Assembly: GCA_013215095.1 (NCBI GenBank)
Contig: JABSPM010000071.1
Coordinates: 1 to 33,456, forward strand
DNA from: Flavobacteriaceae bacterium
GTDB taxonomy: Bacteria > Bacteroidota > Bacteroidia > Flavobacteriales > Flavobacteriaceae
Length of the DNA: 33,456 nt
Reading direction: 5' to 3'
In this document: positions 1 to 8,070 of the stretch, piece by piece
Layout of the letters: each line of letters opens with the position of its first letter
Numbering within the stretch: the first letter of the stretch is position 1
The notes under the pieces: generated by a model
Seen by the model: the letters and a program-made list of their open reading frames with translations, nothing else
Database searches by the model: none
What the model was told of the DNA's origin: nothing
Program-made: the position numbers and the translations under genes

Positions 1-91
1 GACCACGAACTCGGTCTGTTGTATTCTTTGTTAATAGTAAACGTAGATCCTGTTCACTCTCTAAAATCGATAAATGTATTTTTTTGGGCAT
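1..91 (-). CDS. N-terminal fragment of probable IS630-like transposase / HTH protein (runs off left edge)
   Basis: Reading leftwards from an ATG at 91-89 the frame stays open to the window edge. The 30 visible residues begin MPKKIHLSILESEQDLRLLL and go on through a basic stretch (TTDRVRG). A short basic start followed by an amphipathic E-x-DLR-x-LL helix and an arginine-rich helix resembles the N-terminal helix-turn-helix region of IS630-type transposases and their stand-alone HTH halves. This is pattern resemblance only; the catalytic DDE part lies outside the window. Just upstream (107-121) sits a 7-bp inverted repeat that could be an operator or an element end. Another small HTH regulator cannot be excluded. 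Confidence 0.4.
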   Translation of the reverse strand, partial: MPKKIHLSILESEQDLRLLLTKNTTDRVRG

Positions 92-191
92 ATCGAAAGA
101 TACAAAATATTACAGTAATATCAAACAAGAAATGGTATAAACAATTTCGTCTTTTTTAAGGTACTTAAATATGGAAAATGGCATAAACACA

Positions 192-216
192 AAAGAGCCT
201 TATTTGAAGGCTCTTT
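192..216 (-). terminator. Intrinsic terminator after the antiporter-SulP gene run
   Basis: A perfect 10-bp stem (AAAGAGCCTT at 192-201 pairing with AAGGCTCTTT at 207-216) encloses a 5-nt loop. On the minus strand the stem ends in a short T run. It lies about 60 nt beyond the SulP stop codon and would end that transcript. The left edge gene is transcribed away from it. Confidence 0.75.
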
Positions 217-275
217 AGATATAAATTGATGTACAATCTTATTCGTATAAAATAAGAACACACCTTTTTTTAGAA

Positions 276-1853
276 TTATGCAGACTTACGACTTAGTCTA
301 AAAAAGTCAATATAACTCTTTGGGTTTTCAACAATACCACGTTCTGAGATTAATTTAATTGTAATCTCGCGTTCTTTTGCCTTCACTGTAAAATCATCTA
401 GTATTTCTACAACATCATTATCCAAATAACGCGTATTACGCACATCTAACTCTAAATATGAACCTGGTTTAAGCGCATCTAATTCTTTTAATATTGTTGC
501 CTTATTAAAAAACGTAACCTCTTCAGCTAATGTCATTTTTATTTTATTTGCATCTGCACCATCTTCTATATGCAAGAAATGAGAGTTTTGAAAACTCTTA
601 ATCAATACTACGATTACCCCAACAGCTAATCCCATTCCAATTCCTATTAAAAGGTCTGTAAAAATAATACCGAGTACTGTAACAACAAAAGGAATAAATT
701 GTTTCCATCCTTTATGATACATAGCTACAAACAACCCTGGTTTTGCTAACTTATAGCCAACAATTAAAAGTACAGCAGCTAAAACCGACAAAGGTATCAT
801 GTTTAATAATTTGGGAATAGCCATTACCGAAACTAACAATAAAATTCCATGAACAATAGCCGAAAGCTTTGTACGTCCTCCAGATTGTATATTTGCAGAA
901 CTTCTTACAATTACCTGAGTTACAGGCAATCCTCCAATTAATCCAGAAATGATATTTCCAGCACCTTGTGCTAATAATTCTCTATTAGTTGGTGTTACAT
1001 TTTTATGTGGATCCAACTTATCTGTTGCCTCAACACATAATAAGGTTTCCAAACTTGCTACCAAAGCAATTGTAAAGGCAACAATCCACACTTGGGAGTT
1101 TCCAATCATTGCAAAGTTTGGAAAACTAAACTGCATAAAAAACGAATCTAAATCTTCTGGCACAGGTACACTTACTAAGTGACTTGCAGCAATTTGAAAT
1201 GTATCGTGTGTATGTGTTAAATTATAAAATATAATTCCACAGACTACAGCAACCAACGGCCCTTGAACCACTTGAAAAATCTTTCCTTTTTTAGATAAAA
1301 CATTACTCCATAATAAAAGAATTCCTAAACTTATAATCCCTATTAATAAAGAACCAGGTGTAATATAATTGAACATTTCAATCAATTCTGAAAAGGTATT
1401 TCCACCATCTTCTCCCTTAAAGGCAAAATTACCTTCTGGTGTAGAGTCATAGCCAAAGAAATGTGGAATTTGTTTTAGGATGATAATAATTCCAATACCA
1501 GTTAACATTCCTTTTATTACTGAAGAAGGGAAATAGTATCCAATAATTCCAGCTCTTAAAAACCCAAAAATGACTTGAATGATTCCTCCCAAAACTACTG
1601 CTAAGAGGAAGTTTTGGTACCCACCAAGGGTTCCTATGGCGGTCAATACAATTGCTGCTAAACCGGCAGCAGGACCACTAACCCCAATTTTAGATCCACT
1701 TAAGGCTCCAACCACAATTCCGCCTACAATTCCTGCAATAAGTCCGCTAAACAATGGCGCACCACTAGCTAAAGCAATACCTAAACATAAAGGTAATGCT
1801 ACAAAAAAGACAACGATACTTGCAGGTATATCGTTTTTTAAATACTTAAACAT
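276..1853 (-). CDS. SulP family anion transporter with STAS domain
   Basis: This is a 525-residue inner-membrane transporter of the SulP/SLC26 family, which moves sulfate, bicarbonate or other anions. The N-terminal two thirds are a series of hydrophobic segments, beginning with the family's DIPASIVVFFVALPLCLGIA-type first helix and the GSKIGVSGPAAG stretch. A STAS domain fills about residues 430-525. Where many STAS domains have a phosphorylatable Ser/Thr after an Asp, this one reads DNDV (478-481), so regulation by phosphorylation is unlikely. It lies 69 bp after a small gene and the antiporter on the same strand, suggesting one transcript. Substrate is not decided by sequence; bicarbonate or sulfate are the likely choices. 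Confidence 0.9.
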   Translation of the reverse strand: MFKYLKNDIPASIVVFFVALPLCLGIALASGAPLFSGLIAGIVGGIVVGALSGSKIGVSGPAAGLAAIVLTAIGTLGGYQNFLLAVVLGGIIQVIFGFLRAGIIGYYFPSSVIKGMLTGIGIIIILKQIPHFFGYDSTPEGNFAFKGEDGGNTFSELIEMFNYITPGSLLIGIISLGILLLWSNVLSKKGKIFQVVQGPLVAVVCGIIFYNLTHTHDTFQIAASHLVSVPVPEDLDSFFMQFSFPNFAMIGNSQVWIVAFTIALVASLETLLCVEATDKLDPHKNVTPTNRELLAQGAGNIISGLIGGLPVTQVIVRSSANIQSGGRTKLSAIVHGILLLVSVMAIPKLLNMIPLSVLAAVLLIVGYKLAKPGLFVAMYHKGWKQFIPFVVTVLGIIFTDLLIGIGMGLAVGVIVVLIKSFQNSHFLHIEDGADANKIKMTLAEEVTFFNKATILKELDALKPGSYLELDVRNTRYLDNDVVEILDDFTVKAKEREITIKLISERGIVENPKSYIDFFRLSRKSA

Positions 1854-1922
1854 ATTCTAAATTTTAAAAAAATATAATACTTAATTTGGGCATACTGTAT
1901 CGTATGCAACGGTGTATATATA

Positions 1923-2276
1923 TTATATATACTCAGGTGGCGGTTCTAAAACTCTAAGATATACAGGATCTACCGAGGGATCTGATTTAGTAAAATTAAA
2001 ATTTGTATCTGGGCAATACCAGGTCTCTTCATCAATTGCCATTTCGGAAAAAAGCTTCTTTTCTACCTCTTCTATATCCTTTTCAAAGTCTTTTTCGCCA
2101 TCAGCCTCAAGAATTTCAATAGAATCATTTATTTCAAAAAAACGAATGCCAACAATATCAACGGACATGGTCATTAACAACATTATAAAGCATAGCGATT
2201 TCAAGAGAGAAGGCAACTTTACTTTATAAATATATATTGATTTTTTTAATACAGATAAGGGACTATAGCTTGGCAT
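1923..2276 (-). CDS. Small membrane-associated or secreted protein, unknown function
   Basis: A 117-residue product from an ATG that overlaps the end of the upstream antiporter gene by 14 bp, so translation is probably coupled. It has one hydrophobic segment (about residues 24-44), then an acidic, coiled-coil-like stretch (EKDFEKDIEEVEKK, about 61-74) and a short C-terminal tail rich in Asp and Pro ending PPPEYI. A TTG at 2204-2202 would instead give a start MKSLCFIMLLMTMSVDIVG, which looks like a classical signal peptide, so the true start is uncertain. I do not recognise a family. Its position between an antiporter and an anion transporter suggests an accessory role, which is inference only. 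Confidence 0.65.
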   Translation of the reverse strand: MPSYSPLSVLKKSIYIYKVKLPSLLKSLCFIMLLMTMSVDIVGIRFFEINDSIEILEADGEKDFEKDIEEVEKKLFSEMAIDEETWYCPDTNFNFTKSDPSVDPVYLRVLEPPPEYI

Positions 2277-4104
2277 TCCTTTTTATTTTTTTTCCTAGAT
2301 ACACTACGGAAACTTCTTCTTTTATCTCTGTTTTTTGTTTTGTCTTATTTGTGATGATATCATAAGATCCTGAACCCACTTTAATGAATAAAGGAACGCG
2401 ATCTGAATCATCTTTAATTTCTGCAAAAAAGGATGTATATGATTTTGAGGTCGTAAACGTAATTTCATTAACAAAAGGATGTTCATTTGCAATACTTAAT
2501 AAGGACACAAAATCGTGTGTACTAGAAAACAGTTTGCCTTCAAGTTCATCCTCATAGCCACTATCTTTTTCTTCTTTTGTCATTAATCTAAATGCACCAT
2601 TCTCTCCAAATTGCTTTTGAAACTTCTGAATTGCGTAATTGTCTATTTGTTCACTTCCAGTTAAAGCAATTAAATACCCAATATTATTCAATTCGATATC
2701 ATCAAACAATTCATCTGAATAAATATCTATCTCCAGTGCTTTTAATCCTAATTCTTGTGCCAATCTTATGTTTTCGGTATTGGTATCTATCAAAACAATT
2801 TCGCGTCCATTATCTACCAAAAATTTAGCAATCAATCGCGATACTTCAGACGCACCAATAACTAAAATACCTTCCGATTTTCTCAAGAAAACACCCATTA
2901 TTTTAGCAAAAAAACGTGCTGTTGTTGCATTTAACAAAACTGTTCCTAGCACAATCATAAACACCAATGGTGTAATATACTCTGCACCTTCAACACCTTG
3001 TTTTGCAAGTTTTAACCCAAAGAGTGAGGCAATACCAGCCGCAACAATACCACGTGGACCAACCCAACTTATAAAAAGTTTCTCATTCAACTTTAAAGAG
3101 GAATTAATCGTGCTCAAAAGTACTCCAAAAGGTCTAACTATCAAAATAACAATCGCAAACAATATTAAAGCATTCCAATTAAAAATAAGTAAAAGCTCAT
3201 TGATATTAATATTTGCCGCCAATAAGATAAATAAAATAGAGATTAACAAAACACTCAAAGCTTCCTTAAAATAAAGTAATTCTTTAAGGTAGTTGGCATT
3301 AAAATTCCCTAAGACCATACCCATAACTACAACGGCTAACAACCCTGATTCGTGTGCAAAATTATTAGACAACACAAACACACCTAAAACGGCTGCCAGC
3401 ACAAAAACATTAATCAAATAATGTGGTATAAGTCCTTTTTTGAGCGAAAAATTAAGTCCATGAGCAAAGGTAAATCCAAAGGTAGAACCAAATAACACAA
3501 TTTTACCAAACTCAATAAGAGCGGTAATGGTAAAACTATGCCCTCCTCCAACACTAATAAACTCAAAAACCAATACTGCAAACAAGGCTCCAATAGGGTC
3601 TATAAGAATACCCTCCCATTTTAAAACAGCAGAGACATCATTCTTTAGCGGAATATTTCTAAGTATTGGAGAGATAACTGTAGGTCCTGTAACAATGATT
3701 AATGCCGAAAACAAAAATGAGATTTCCCAAGTGAGTTCAAAAATATAATGTACAGCAATAGCTGCCAAAACAAATGTAATGAGTGACCCCAAAGTAATAA
3801 GCTTGGTAATCACTGGACCTACATTTTTAATCTCGTTTAATTTTAAGGTCAAACCTCCTTCAAATAAAATGATACTTATAGCCAAAGAAACAAAATGAAA
3901 CAGACTCTCACCTGGAAATAGTCCCTTTTGTCCATTCCAAATAGGCTCTATCCACTTTGTACCATCTTCACTAAAAAATTCTGAAGCAAATGGACCAACC
4001 AAAAGTCCTATGATAATTAAAGGTAAGATAGCAGGAATACGAAATTTCCATGCAATCCACTGCGCTAATATGCCTAGAATGATAATTCCTGAAAGTTCTA
4101 ACAT
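2263..4104 (-). CDS. CPA1 (NhaP-type) Na+/H+ antiporter with C-terminal RCK/TrkA-N domain
   Basis: This 613-residue protein exchanges Na+ or K+ for H+ across the inner membrane. Residues 1-405 form about 12 membrane helices. The ion-site helix reads WEGILIDPIGA (163-173), and SWVGPRGIVAAGIAS (346-360) matches the CPA1 antiporter core. From about residue 413 (ILVIGASEVSR) a Rossmann-like TrkA-N domain follows, with the acidic LIDTN after the second strand, then a more divergent C-terminal region. Such cytoplasmic domains bind nucleotide or ions and gate transport. The usual Asn-Asp pair of NhaP proteins is Ile-Asp here (168-169). A -7 promoter box and a palindrome lie upstream; the small gene and SulP follow. 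Confidence 0.88.
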   Translation of the reverse strand: MLELSGIIILGILAQWIAWKFRIPAILPLIIIGLLVGPFASEFFSEDGTKWIEPIWNGQKGLFPGESLFHFVSLAISIILFEGGLTLKLNEIKNVGPVITKLITLGSLITFVLAAIAVHYIFELTWEISFLFSALIIVTGPTVISPILRNIPLKNDVSAVLKWEGILIDPIGALFAVLVFEFISVGGGHSFTITALIEFGKIVLFGSTFGFTFAHGLNFSLKKGLIPHYLINVFVLAAVLGVFVLSNNFAHESGLLAVVVMGMVLGNFNANYLKELLYFKEALSVLLISILFILLAANININELLLIFNWNALILFAIVILIVRPFGVLLSTINSSLKLNEKLFISWVGPRGIVAAGIASLFGLKLAKQGVEGAEYITPLVFMIVLGTVLLNATTARFFAKIMGVFLRKSEGILVIGASEVSRLIAKFLVDNGREIVLIDTNTENIRLAQELGLKALEIDIYSDELFDDIELNNIGYLIALTGSEQIDNYAIQKFQKQFGENGAFRLMTKEEKDSGYEDELEGKLFSSTHDFVSLLSIANEHPFVNEITFTTSKSYTSFFAEIKDDSDRVPLFIKVGSGSYDIITNKTKQKTEIKEEVSVVYLGKKIKRNAKL

Positions 4105-4132
4105 ATACTATTAATTGATAAAAAAAAACATA

Positions 4133-4149
4133 TTATCTAAACTAGATAA
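4133..4149. promoter_or_regulatory. Operator-like palindrome in antiporter leader
   Basis: TTATCTA-AAC-TAGATAA is a perfect 7-bp inverted repeat with a 3-bp spacer. It lies between the predicted -7 box (4154-4161) and the antiporter start codon (4104), about where transcription would begin. A repressor site or short leader hairpin are both possible. Confidence 0.4.
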
Positions 4150-4153
4150 GAGA

Positions 4154-4161
4154 CAAATATA
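4154..4161 (-). promoter_or_regulatory. -7 promoter box (TATATTTG) of the antiporter operon
   Basis: On the minus strand the sequence is TATATTTG, an exact match to the Bacteroidota -7 consensus TAnnTTTG, about 50 bp before the antiporter ATG. No convincing -33 TTG is seen at the usual spacing. Confidence 0.55.
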
Positions 4162-4371
4162 CGATTAGTTTTTTTAAAATGTAAGTTGTTAGTATAGGGA
4201 TATTAATACATGTCTCACACGATTTCAAACTCTAAAAAAACACGACAACCTACACTAATTGTTTGTTTTATAAACGGTTATACAAACCTGTATTTAGAGC
4301 TGTGTTTCGAACATAATGTACTGGCATAAAAAAGCGAAATAACCGAGAAAAAAACATGTGGTTAAGTTCAA

Positions 4372-4507
4372 ATTTACACAGTTGTGTAAATCATACTCTG
4401 TCTACTAATTTATTTTCATTTTATAATTGAGATAATTTTTAATTCTCTTAATTTTAAAATCCGCCTCAACGGCAGGCGTCACGAAGCACTTTCAAAACTG
4501 TGTAAAT
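4372..4507. repeat. 136-bp unit bounded by 12-bp inverted repeats (possible MITE-like remnant)
   Basis: ATTTACACAGTT at 4372-4383 is the exact reverse complement of AACTGTGTAAAT at 4496-4507. The left arm is also part of its own palindrome (ATTTACACA-GT-TGTGTAAAT, 4372-4391). Termini of this TTTACACAG type remind me of some IS256-like ends in this group. No transposase frame and no clear target-site duplication are visible, and a 12-bp inverted repeat can arise by chance in DNA this AT-rich. Confidence 0.3.
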
Positions 4508-4667
4508 ATAGTATTATTCGATTTCCAAATTTAATATACAATTATTGAATAGTCAAACACCATCAATGTAAAGGTTTTGTCCAATTTTTAAAAGTTTTTA
4601 TAGCCAGATAAACGAGATTTACAAACAATATATTATTTTTTGTGATTTATTTGAAAAAGCTACTTTT

Positions 4668-4711
4668 AGAGTGCCACAAAGAATCAAAATTGATCTTTTG
4701 CTACAAACTCT
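4668..4711. other. Imperfect long hairpin downstream of mnmE
   Basis: AGAGT (4668-4672) pairs with ACTCT (4707-4711), and inside it CAAAGAATCAA (4677-4687) pairs with TTGATCTTTTG (4690-4700) with one mismatch and one wobble around a 2-nt loop. It lies roughly 90-130 nt beyond the mnmE stop on the minus strand. It lacks a T run directly after the stem, so it is a poor classical terminator. Confidence 0.35.
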
Positions 4712-4798
4712 AATGTGAAATTTGATTTGATTCAAAATCAGTATTGAATAAAATCGGAAAGCCCTATTTATATTTACTATATGCTTACTTTGATCAGG

Positions 4799-6226
4799 TT
4801 ACTTCCCAATGCAGAAATTTGCAAATATATTACCCAATAAGTCATCAGAGGTAATTTCGCCTGTTATTTCTCCAAAATGGTATAAAGCTTGTCTTATATC
4901 TATTGCCAATAAATCTCCAGATAAGTTCGCATTCATTCCTAATTGCACCTTTTGAATCTCTTCCAAAGCCTTAAGCAGTGCATCATAATGTCTAGAATTG
5001 GTAATAATGGTGTCATTATTTCGCAATGCTCCTGTATTTACAAACTGCAATAAGCTTTTTTTCAAATCGTCAATACCATCCTTATTTTTAGCAGACAGCT
5101 TTAAAAAGACCGTATTTGTTCTAAATGTTTCTAAAGATTTCTCAACTGATTTAGAAATGACACTGAGTTTATCTTCATCTATCTTATCAATTTTGTTAGT
5201 TACAATAATTAGTGGTTTATCAGGAAACTTATGCTTTATCTTCTCTATTTCTACTACAATATCATCTACTGCAGAAGAATTATTACCAACAGAGTTTGCG
5301 TCAAACAAATAGATTACTACTTGAGATTGTGTGATTTTTTCAAAGGTTTTTTTAATACCTATAGATTCCACGACATCTTGAGTTTCTCTAATTCCAGCAG
5401 TATCTATAAACCTAAATCCTATACCAGAAATATTCAACTCATCTTCAATAGCATCTCTAGTAGTTCCTGCAATAGCGCTTACAATGGCTTTTTCTTCATT
5501 AAACAAAGCATTCAAGAGGGTAGATTTACCAACATTTGGCTCTCCAACAATAGCCACAGGGATTCCATTTTTAATTACATTTCCTATAGCAAAGGAGTCT
5601 ATGAGATGCTTTAAAACTTTAACAATACGCTGAATTAAATCTTTGAACTCATCTCTATTGGCAAACTCCACATCTTCTTCGGCAAAATCTAACTCTAATT
5701 CTATTAGCGACGCAAAATTAAGCAGCTCATCTCTCAAAGCTTTTATTTCTGTACTAAAACCACCGCGCATTTGTTGCATGGCAATTTGATGAGACGCTTC
5801 ATTATCGCTGGAAATCAAATCGGCCACTGCTTCTGCTTGACTTAAGTCCAACTTCCCATTTAAAAACGCCCTCAAAGTAAATTCACCTGGATTTGCAATT
5901 CTACAACCAACTCTTAAAAATAATTGTATAATTTCCTGCTGGATATAAGGGCTACCATGACAAGAAATTTCCACAACATTTTCACCTGTGTAAGAATTAG
6001 GATTTTTAAAGACGGAAACCAAAACCTCATCCAAAACCTTATCATGTTTAATAATATGACCTAAATGTATGGTATGGGTCGCTTGGTTAACCAAGCATTT
6101 TCCACGCACCGATTTGAAATGTGCATCACAAATACTGATGGCTTCTTTACCTGAAATTCTTATAACAGCAATAGCACCCGCTCCTGAGGGTGTTGCCAAT
6201 GCAATAATAGTATCGTTTGATATCAT
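4799..6226 (-). CDS. mnmE: tRNA uridine-5-carboxymethylaminomethyl modification GTPase MnmE
   Basis: MnmE works with MnmG to modify U34 of certain tRNAs. The 475 residues follow the family plan: an N-terminal folate-binding domain (1 to about 120, start NDTIIALATPSGAGAIAVIR), a helical domain, and an inserted G domain with P-loop GEPNVGKST (228-236), K-loop GTTRD (254-258), DTAG (275-278) and NKID. The protein ends with the diagnostic CIGK, whose Cys 472 is needed for the reaction. Length is slightly above the common ~455. It stands alone, with a possible -7 box only about 10 bp before the ATG. Confidence 0.97.
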   Translation of the reverse strand: MISNDTIIALATPSGAGAIAVIRISGKEAISICDAHFKSVRGKCLVNQATHTIHLGHIIKHDKVLDEVLVSVFKNPNSYTGENVVEISCHGSPYIQQEIIQLFLRVGCRIANPGEFTLRAFLNGKLDLSQAEAVADLISSDNEASHQIAMQQMRGGFSTEIKALRDELLNFASLIELELDFAEEDVEFANRDEFKDLIQRIVKVLKHLIDSFAIGNVIKNGIPVAIVGEPNVGKSTLLNALFNEEKAIVSAIAGTTRDAIEDELNISGIGFRFIDTAGIRETQDVVESIGIKKTFEKITQSQVVIYLFDANSVGNNSSAVDDIVVEIEKIKHKFPDKPLIIVTNKIDKIDEDKLSVISKSVEKSLETFRTNTVFLKLSAKNKDGIDDLKKSLLQFVNTGALRNNDTIITNSRHYDALLKALEEIQKVQLGMNANLSGDLLAIDIRQALYHFGEITGEITSDDLLGNIFANFCIGK

Positions 6227-6236
6227 AATTAATCTA

Positions 6237-6244
6237 CAAAAATA
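6237..6244 (-). promoter_or_regulatory. Possible -7 promoter box (TATTTTTG) of mnmE
   Basis: Minus-strand TATTTTTG fits TAnnTTTG. If used, transcription would start about 5 nt before the mnmE ATG, giving a nearly leaderless mRNA. The match lies in an A-rich run and may be chance. Confidence 0.3.
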
Positions 6245-6347
6245 AAAAAATGCATTGAATACTTATGATTGGTAACACTATTTGATATGAATAAATTACT
6301 TTATGATATCTAAAATATCATTTATATTTACCGAAAATATATTTCTA

Positions 6348-7388
6348 ATGAAAAACATAGTATCATTTTTAGTTCTAGGTCTAATCCTTGTGTCTTGCAA
6401 ATCAGAATCGGGCACAGAACTCACACCAGAAACGTATCAAATTAATGGAACTGCTAAGGGGGTCTTCAATGGTATACGTGCTTATATTGTAGAAACAGGG
6501 CCTAGAGGAAGACAAATAAAAATTGATACCGCCATTGTTATGAACGAAGCGTTTTCTTTTACGGGTATTGCAAAAAAGCCTGCCCTAAAATCTATAAGCA
6601 TTAATGGTATAAAATCCGTTTTACCAATCGTTTTAGAACCAGGCATTTTAACCTTAGAAATTAATAAAGAAAACATAAGGTCTTCAAAGGTAACTGGGTC
6701 TAAAAACAATACACTACTTAAAACCTATCTATCAAATTATAGCCAAAAACCAGAATATACGTTCAATTTTATAGACCAACATGCAAATTCCGATTTTGCG
6801 TTATTCCTTTTAGAGTCTTTAATACAGAGTAAGAATAAAAATATTGAGCGCATCAATAAAAGTTACACATTACTCAATAAGATCATAAAAAAAACACCAG
6901 AAAACCAATTAATTGGTGATAAAATTAAACAATACTTAAACGCAAATGCATCTAAAGCTAATCTGAGCATTGGAAAAACAGCTCCAAATTTTTCAGCACC
7001 TACGCCAGATGGAAAACCTTTAGCCTTATCCGATATTAAAGGTAAAGTAACCTTAATTGATTTTTGGGCTTCTTGGTGTAGACCATGTCGTGTTGAAAAT
7101 CCTAATGTGGTGAAAATCTATGAAAAATATCATAAGAAAGGTTTAGAAATTATTAGTGTTTCTTTGGATAAAAAGAGTCAAAAAAACAGATGGTTAAAAG
7201 CTATCGAAGATGATAATCTGCAATGGCATCATGTCTCTAATTTGGAGTTTTGGAATGAGCCAGTTGCAAAGATGTATAGCGTAAGTTCAATCCCTGCGAC
7301 TTTTCTTTTAGATGCCGACGGCAAGATTATTGCCAAAAAATTAAGAGGTAAAGCCCTTGAAAATAAAATAGCGGAATTGTTAGATTAA
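6348..7388 (+). CDS. TlpA-like thiol-disulfide oxidoreductase lipoprotein with DUF4369-like N-terminus
   Basis: A periplasm-facing thioredoxin-like lipoprotein of 346 residues. I chose the ATG at 6348 because it directly gives the lipoprotein signal MKNIVSFLVLGLILVSC; an upstream in-frame ATG at 6303 would bury it. After the lipidated Cys comes a beta-rich domain (about 25-115) typical of Bacteroidota TlpA relatives, a helical linker, and a thioredoxin domain from about 205 (IGKTAPNFSAPTPDGK). The active site is WASWCRPC (Cys 244 and Cys 247) and the cis-Pro loop is SSIPATF (Pro 316). It would reduce or shuffle disulfides in exported proteins. TATATTTA at 6323-6330 is a near-consensus -7 box. 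A shared terminator follows. Confidence 0.92.
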   Translation: MKNIVSFLVLGLILVSCKSESGTELTPETYQINGTAKGVFNGIRAYIVETGPRGRQIKIDTAIVMNEAFSFTGIAKKPALKSISINGIKSVLPIVLEPGILTLEINKENIRSSKVTGSKNNTLLKTYLSNYSQKPEYTFNFIDQHANSDFALFLLESLIQSKNKNIERINKSYTLLNKIIKKTPENQLIGDKIKQYLNANASKANLSIGKTAPNFSAPTPDGKPLALSDIKGKVTLIDFWASWCRPCRVENPNVVKIYEKYHKKGLEIISVSLDKKSQKNRWLKAIEDDNLQWHHVSNLEFWNEPVAKMYSVSSIPATFLLDADGKIIAKKLRGKALENKIAELLD

Positions 7389-7423
7389 AAAAAAGTGCCT
7401 TATAATAATTAAGGCGCTTTTTT
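7389..7423. terminator. Bidirectional terminator between TlpA-like and rhomboid genes
   Basis: AAAAAAGTGCCTT (7389-7401) pairs with AAGGCGCTTTTTT (7411-7423), with one G-U wobble and a 9-nt loop. An A run on one side and a T run on the other let it work in both directions. It starts right after the TlpA-like stop codon and overlaps the rhomboid stop codon (7422-7424), so the rhomboid frame itself forms part of the stem. Confidence 0.85.
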
Positions 7424-8051
7424 ATATCTGCCCCGCACGTTTCATAATAAACAATACTACAATCGGAATTGCTAGCACGCCAACCATCAGTATTTCGTCT
7501 AATAAAAATGGTGCCATTATCAAGGTCAAGACATAACCCCCTATAGCGCCGCCAAAATGCGCATCGTGACCAATATTATCATTATTAGCTTTCATTCCAT
7601 AAATAGAATAAAACAAATATCCTATCCCGAATAAAAACCCCGGAATAACATAGTTTATTTTCATCCAAGGATCAAATAAAATAGCCGAATATATAACACC
7701 TGTTACAGCTCCAGAAGCTCCAACAGCAGTATAATTTGCATTCCCTTTATGAAAACTATATGACAACAAATTACCCGCTAATAAGCTTCCGAAATAAATA
7801 ATCGCAAATTTGACTTGACCTAATCTACTAATTACTATTCCAGAAAAAAAATAGAGTGTAATCATATTAAAAAATAGATGTCTTTGATCAACATGTAAAA
7901 ACCCAGAAGCAATCATTCTACTTTGCTCTCCTCTTCGGATTCTACCTATATTAAATTTATTCTTTTCAAAAAAAGAGTAATCTTTAAACCCTTTTAAAGA
8001 CATTACAACAGTAGCAGCGATAATTATAATAGTAATAAAATCTATTCCCAT
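7422..8051 (-). CDS. Rhomboid family intramembrane serine protease
   Basis: A 209-residue integral membrane protease with about six helices. It has the family landmarks: HLFFN (58-62) in the second helix region, the nucleophile in GASGAVTG (Ser 113) and the catalytic His in GHDAHFGGAIGG (His 165). The size matches short bacterial rhomboids without extra domains. It would cut membrane proteins within the bilayer; its targets are unknown. Its promoter lies back-to-back with that of the acyltransferase gene. Confidence 0.93.
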   Translation of the reverse strand: MGIDFITIIIIAATVVMSLKGFKDYSFFEKNKFNIGRIRRGEQSRMIASGFLHVDQRHLFFNMITLYFFSGIVISRLGQVKFAIIYFGSLLAGNLLSYSFHKGNANYTAVGASGAVTGVIYSAILFDPWMKINYVIPGFLFGIGYLFYSIYGMKANNDNIGHDAHFGGAIGGYVLTLIMAPFLLDEILMVGVLAIPIVVLFIMKRAGQI

Positions 8052-8070
8052 AAAATATTAACTTAAAATC

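Larger units (their letters stand above)
4105..4798. other. 694-bp gene-free gap with inverted repeats and hairpins
   Basis: No convincing reading frame. The gap holds the antiporter promoter, a 136-bp unit bounded by 12-bp inverted repeats (4372-4507) with a GC-rich hairpin inside it (CGCCT at 4462-4466 with AGGCG at 4474-4478), and an imperfect long hairpin (4668-4711) downstream of mnmE. The rest is very AT-rich and shows nothing I can name. It separates two minus-strand genes, so its length is unusual for this compact window. Confidence 0.5.

Noticed and set aside
1914-1932. A perfect inverted repeat of alternating TA bases at the end of the 117-residue gene.
   Set aside because: Simple TA-rich sequence; it overlaps the stop codon and has no GC pairs to make a stable terminator.
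2768-3274. A 168-codon plus-strand frame opposite the antiporter gene.
   Set aside because: Antisense shadow of a well-supported membrane protein gene; the product has no motif and a composition typical of reverse-strand reading.
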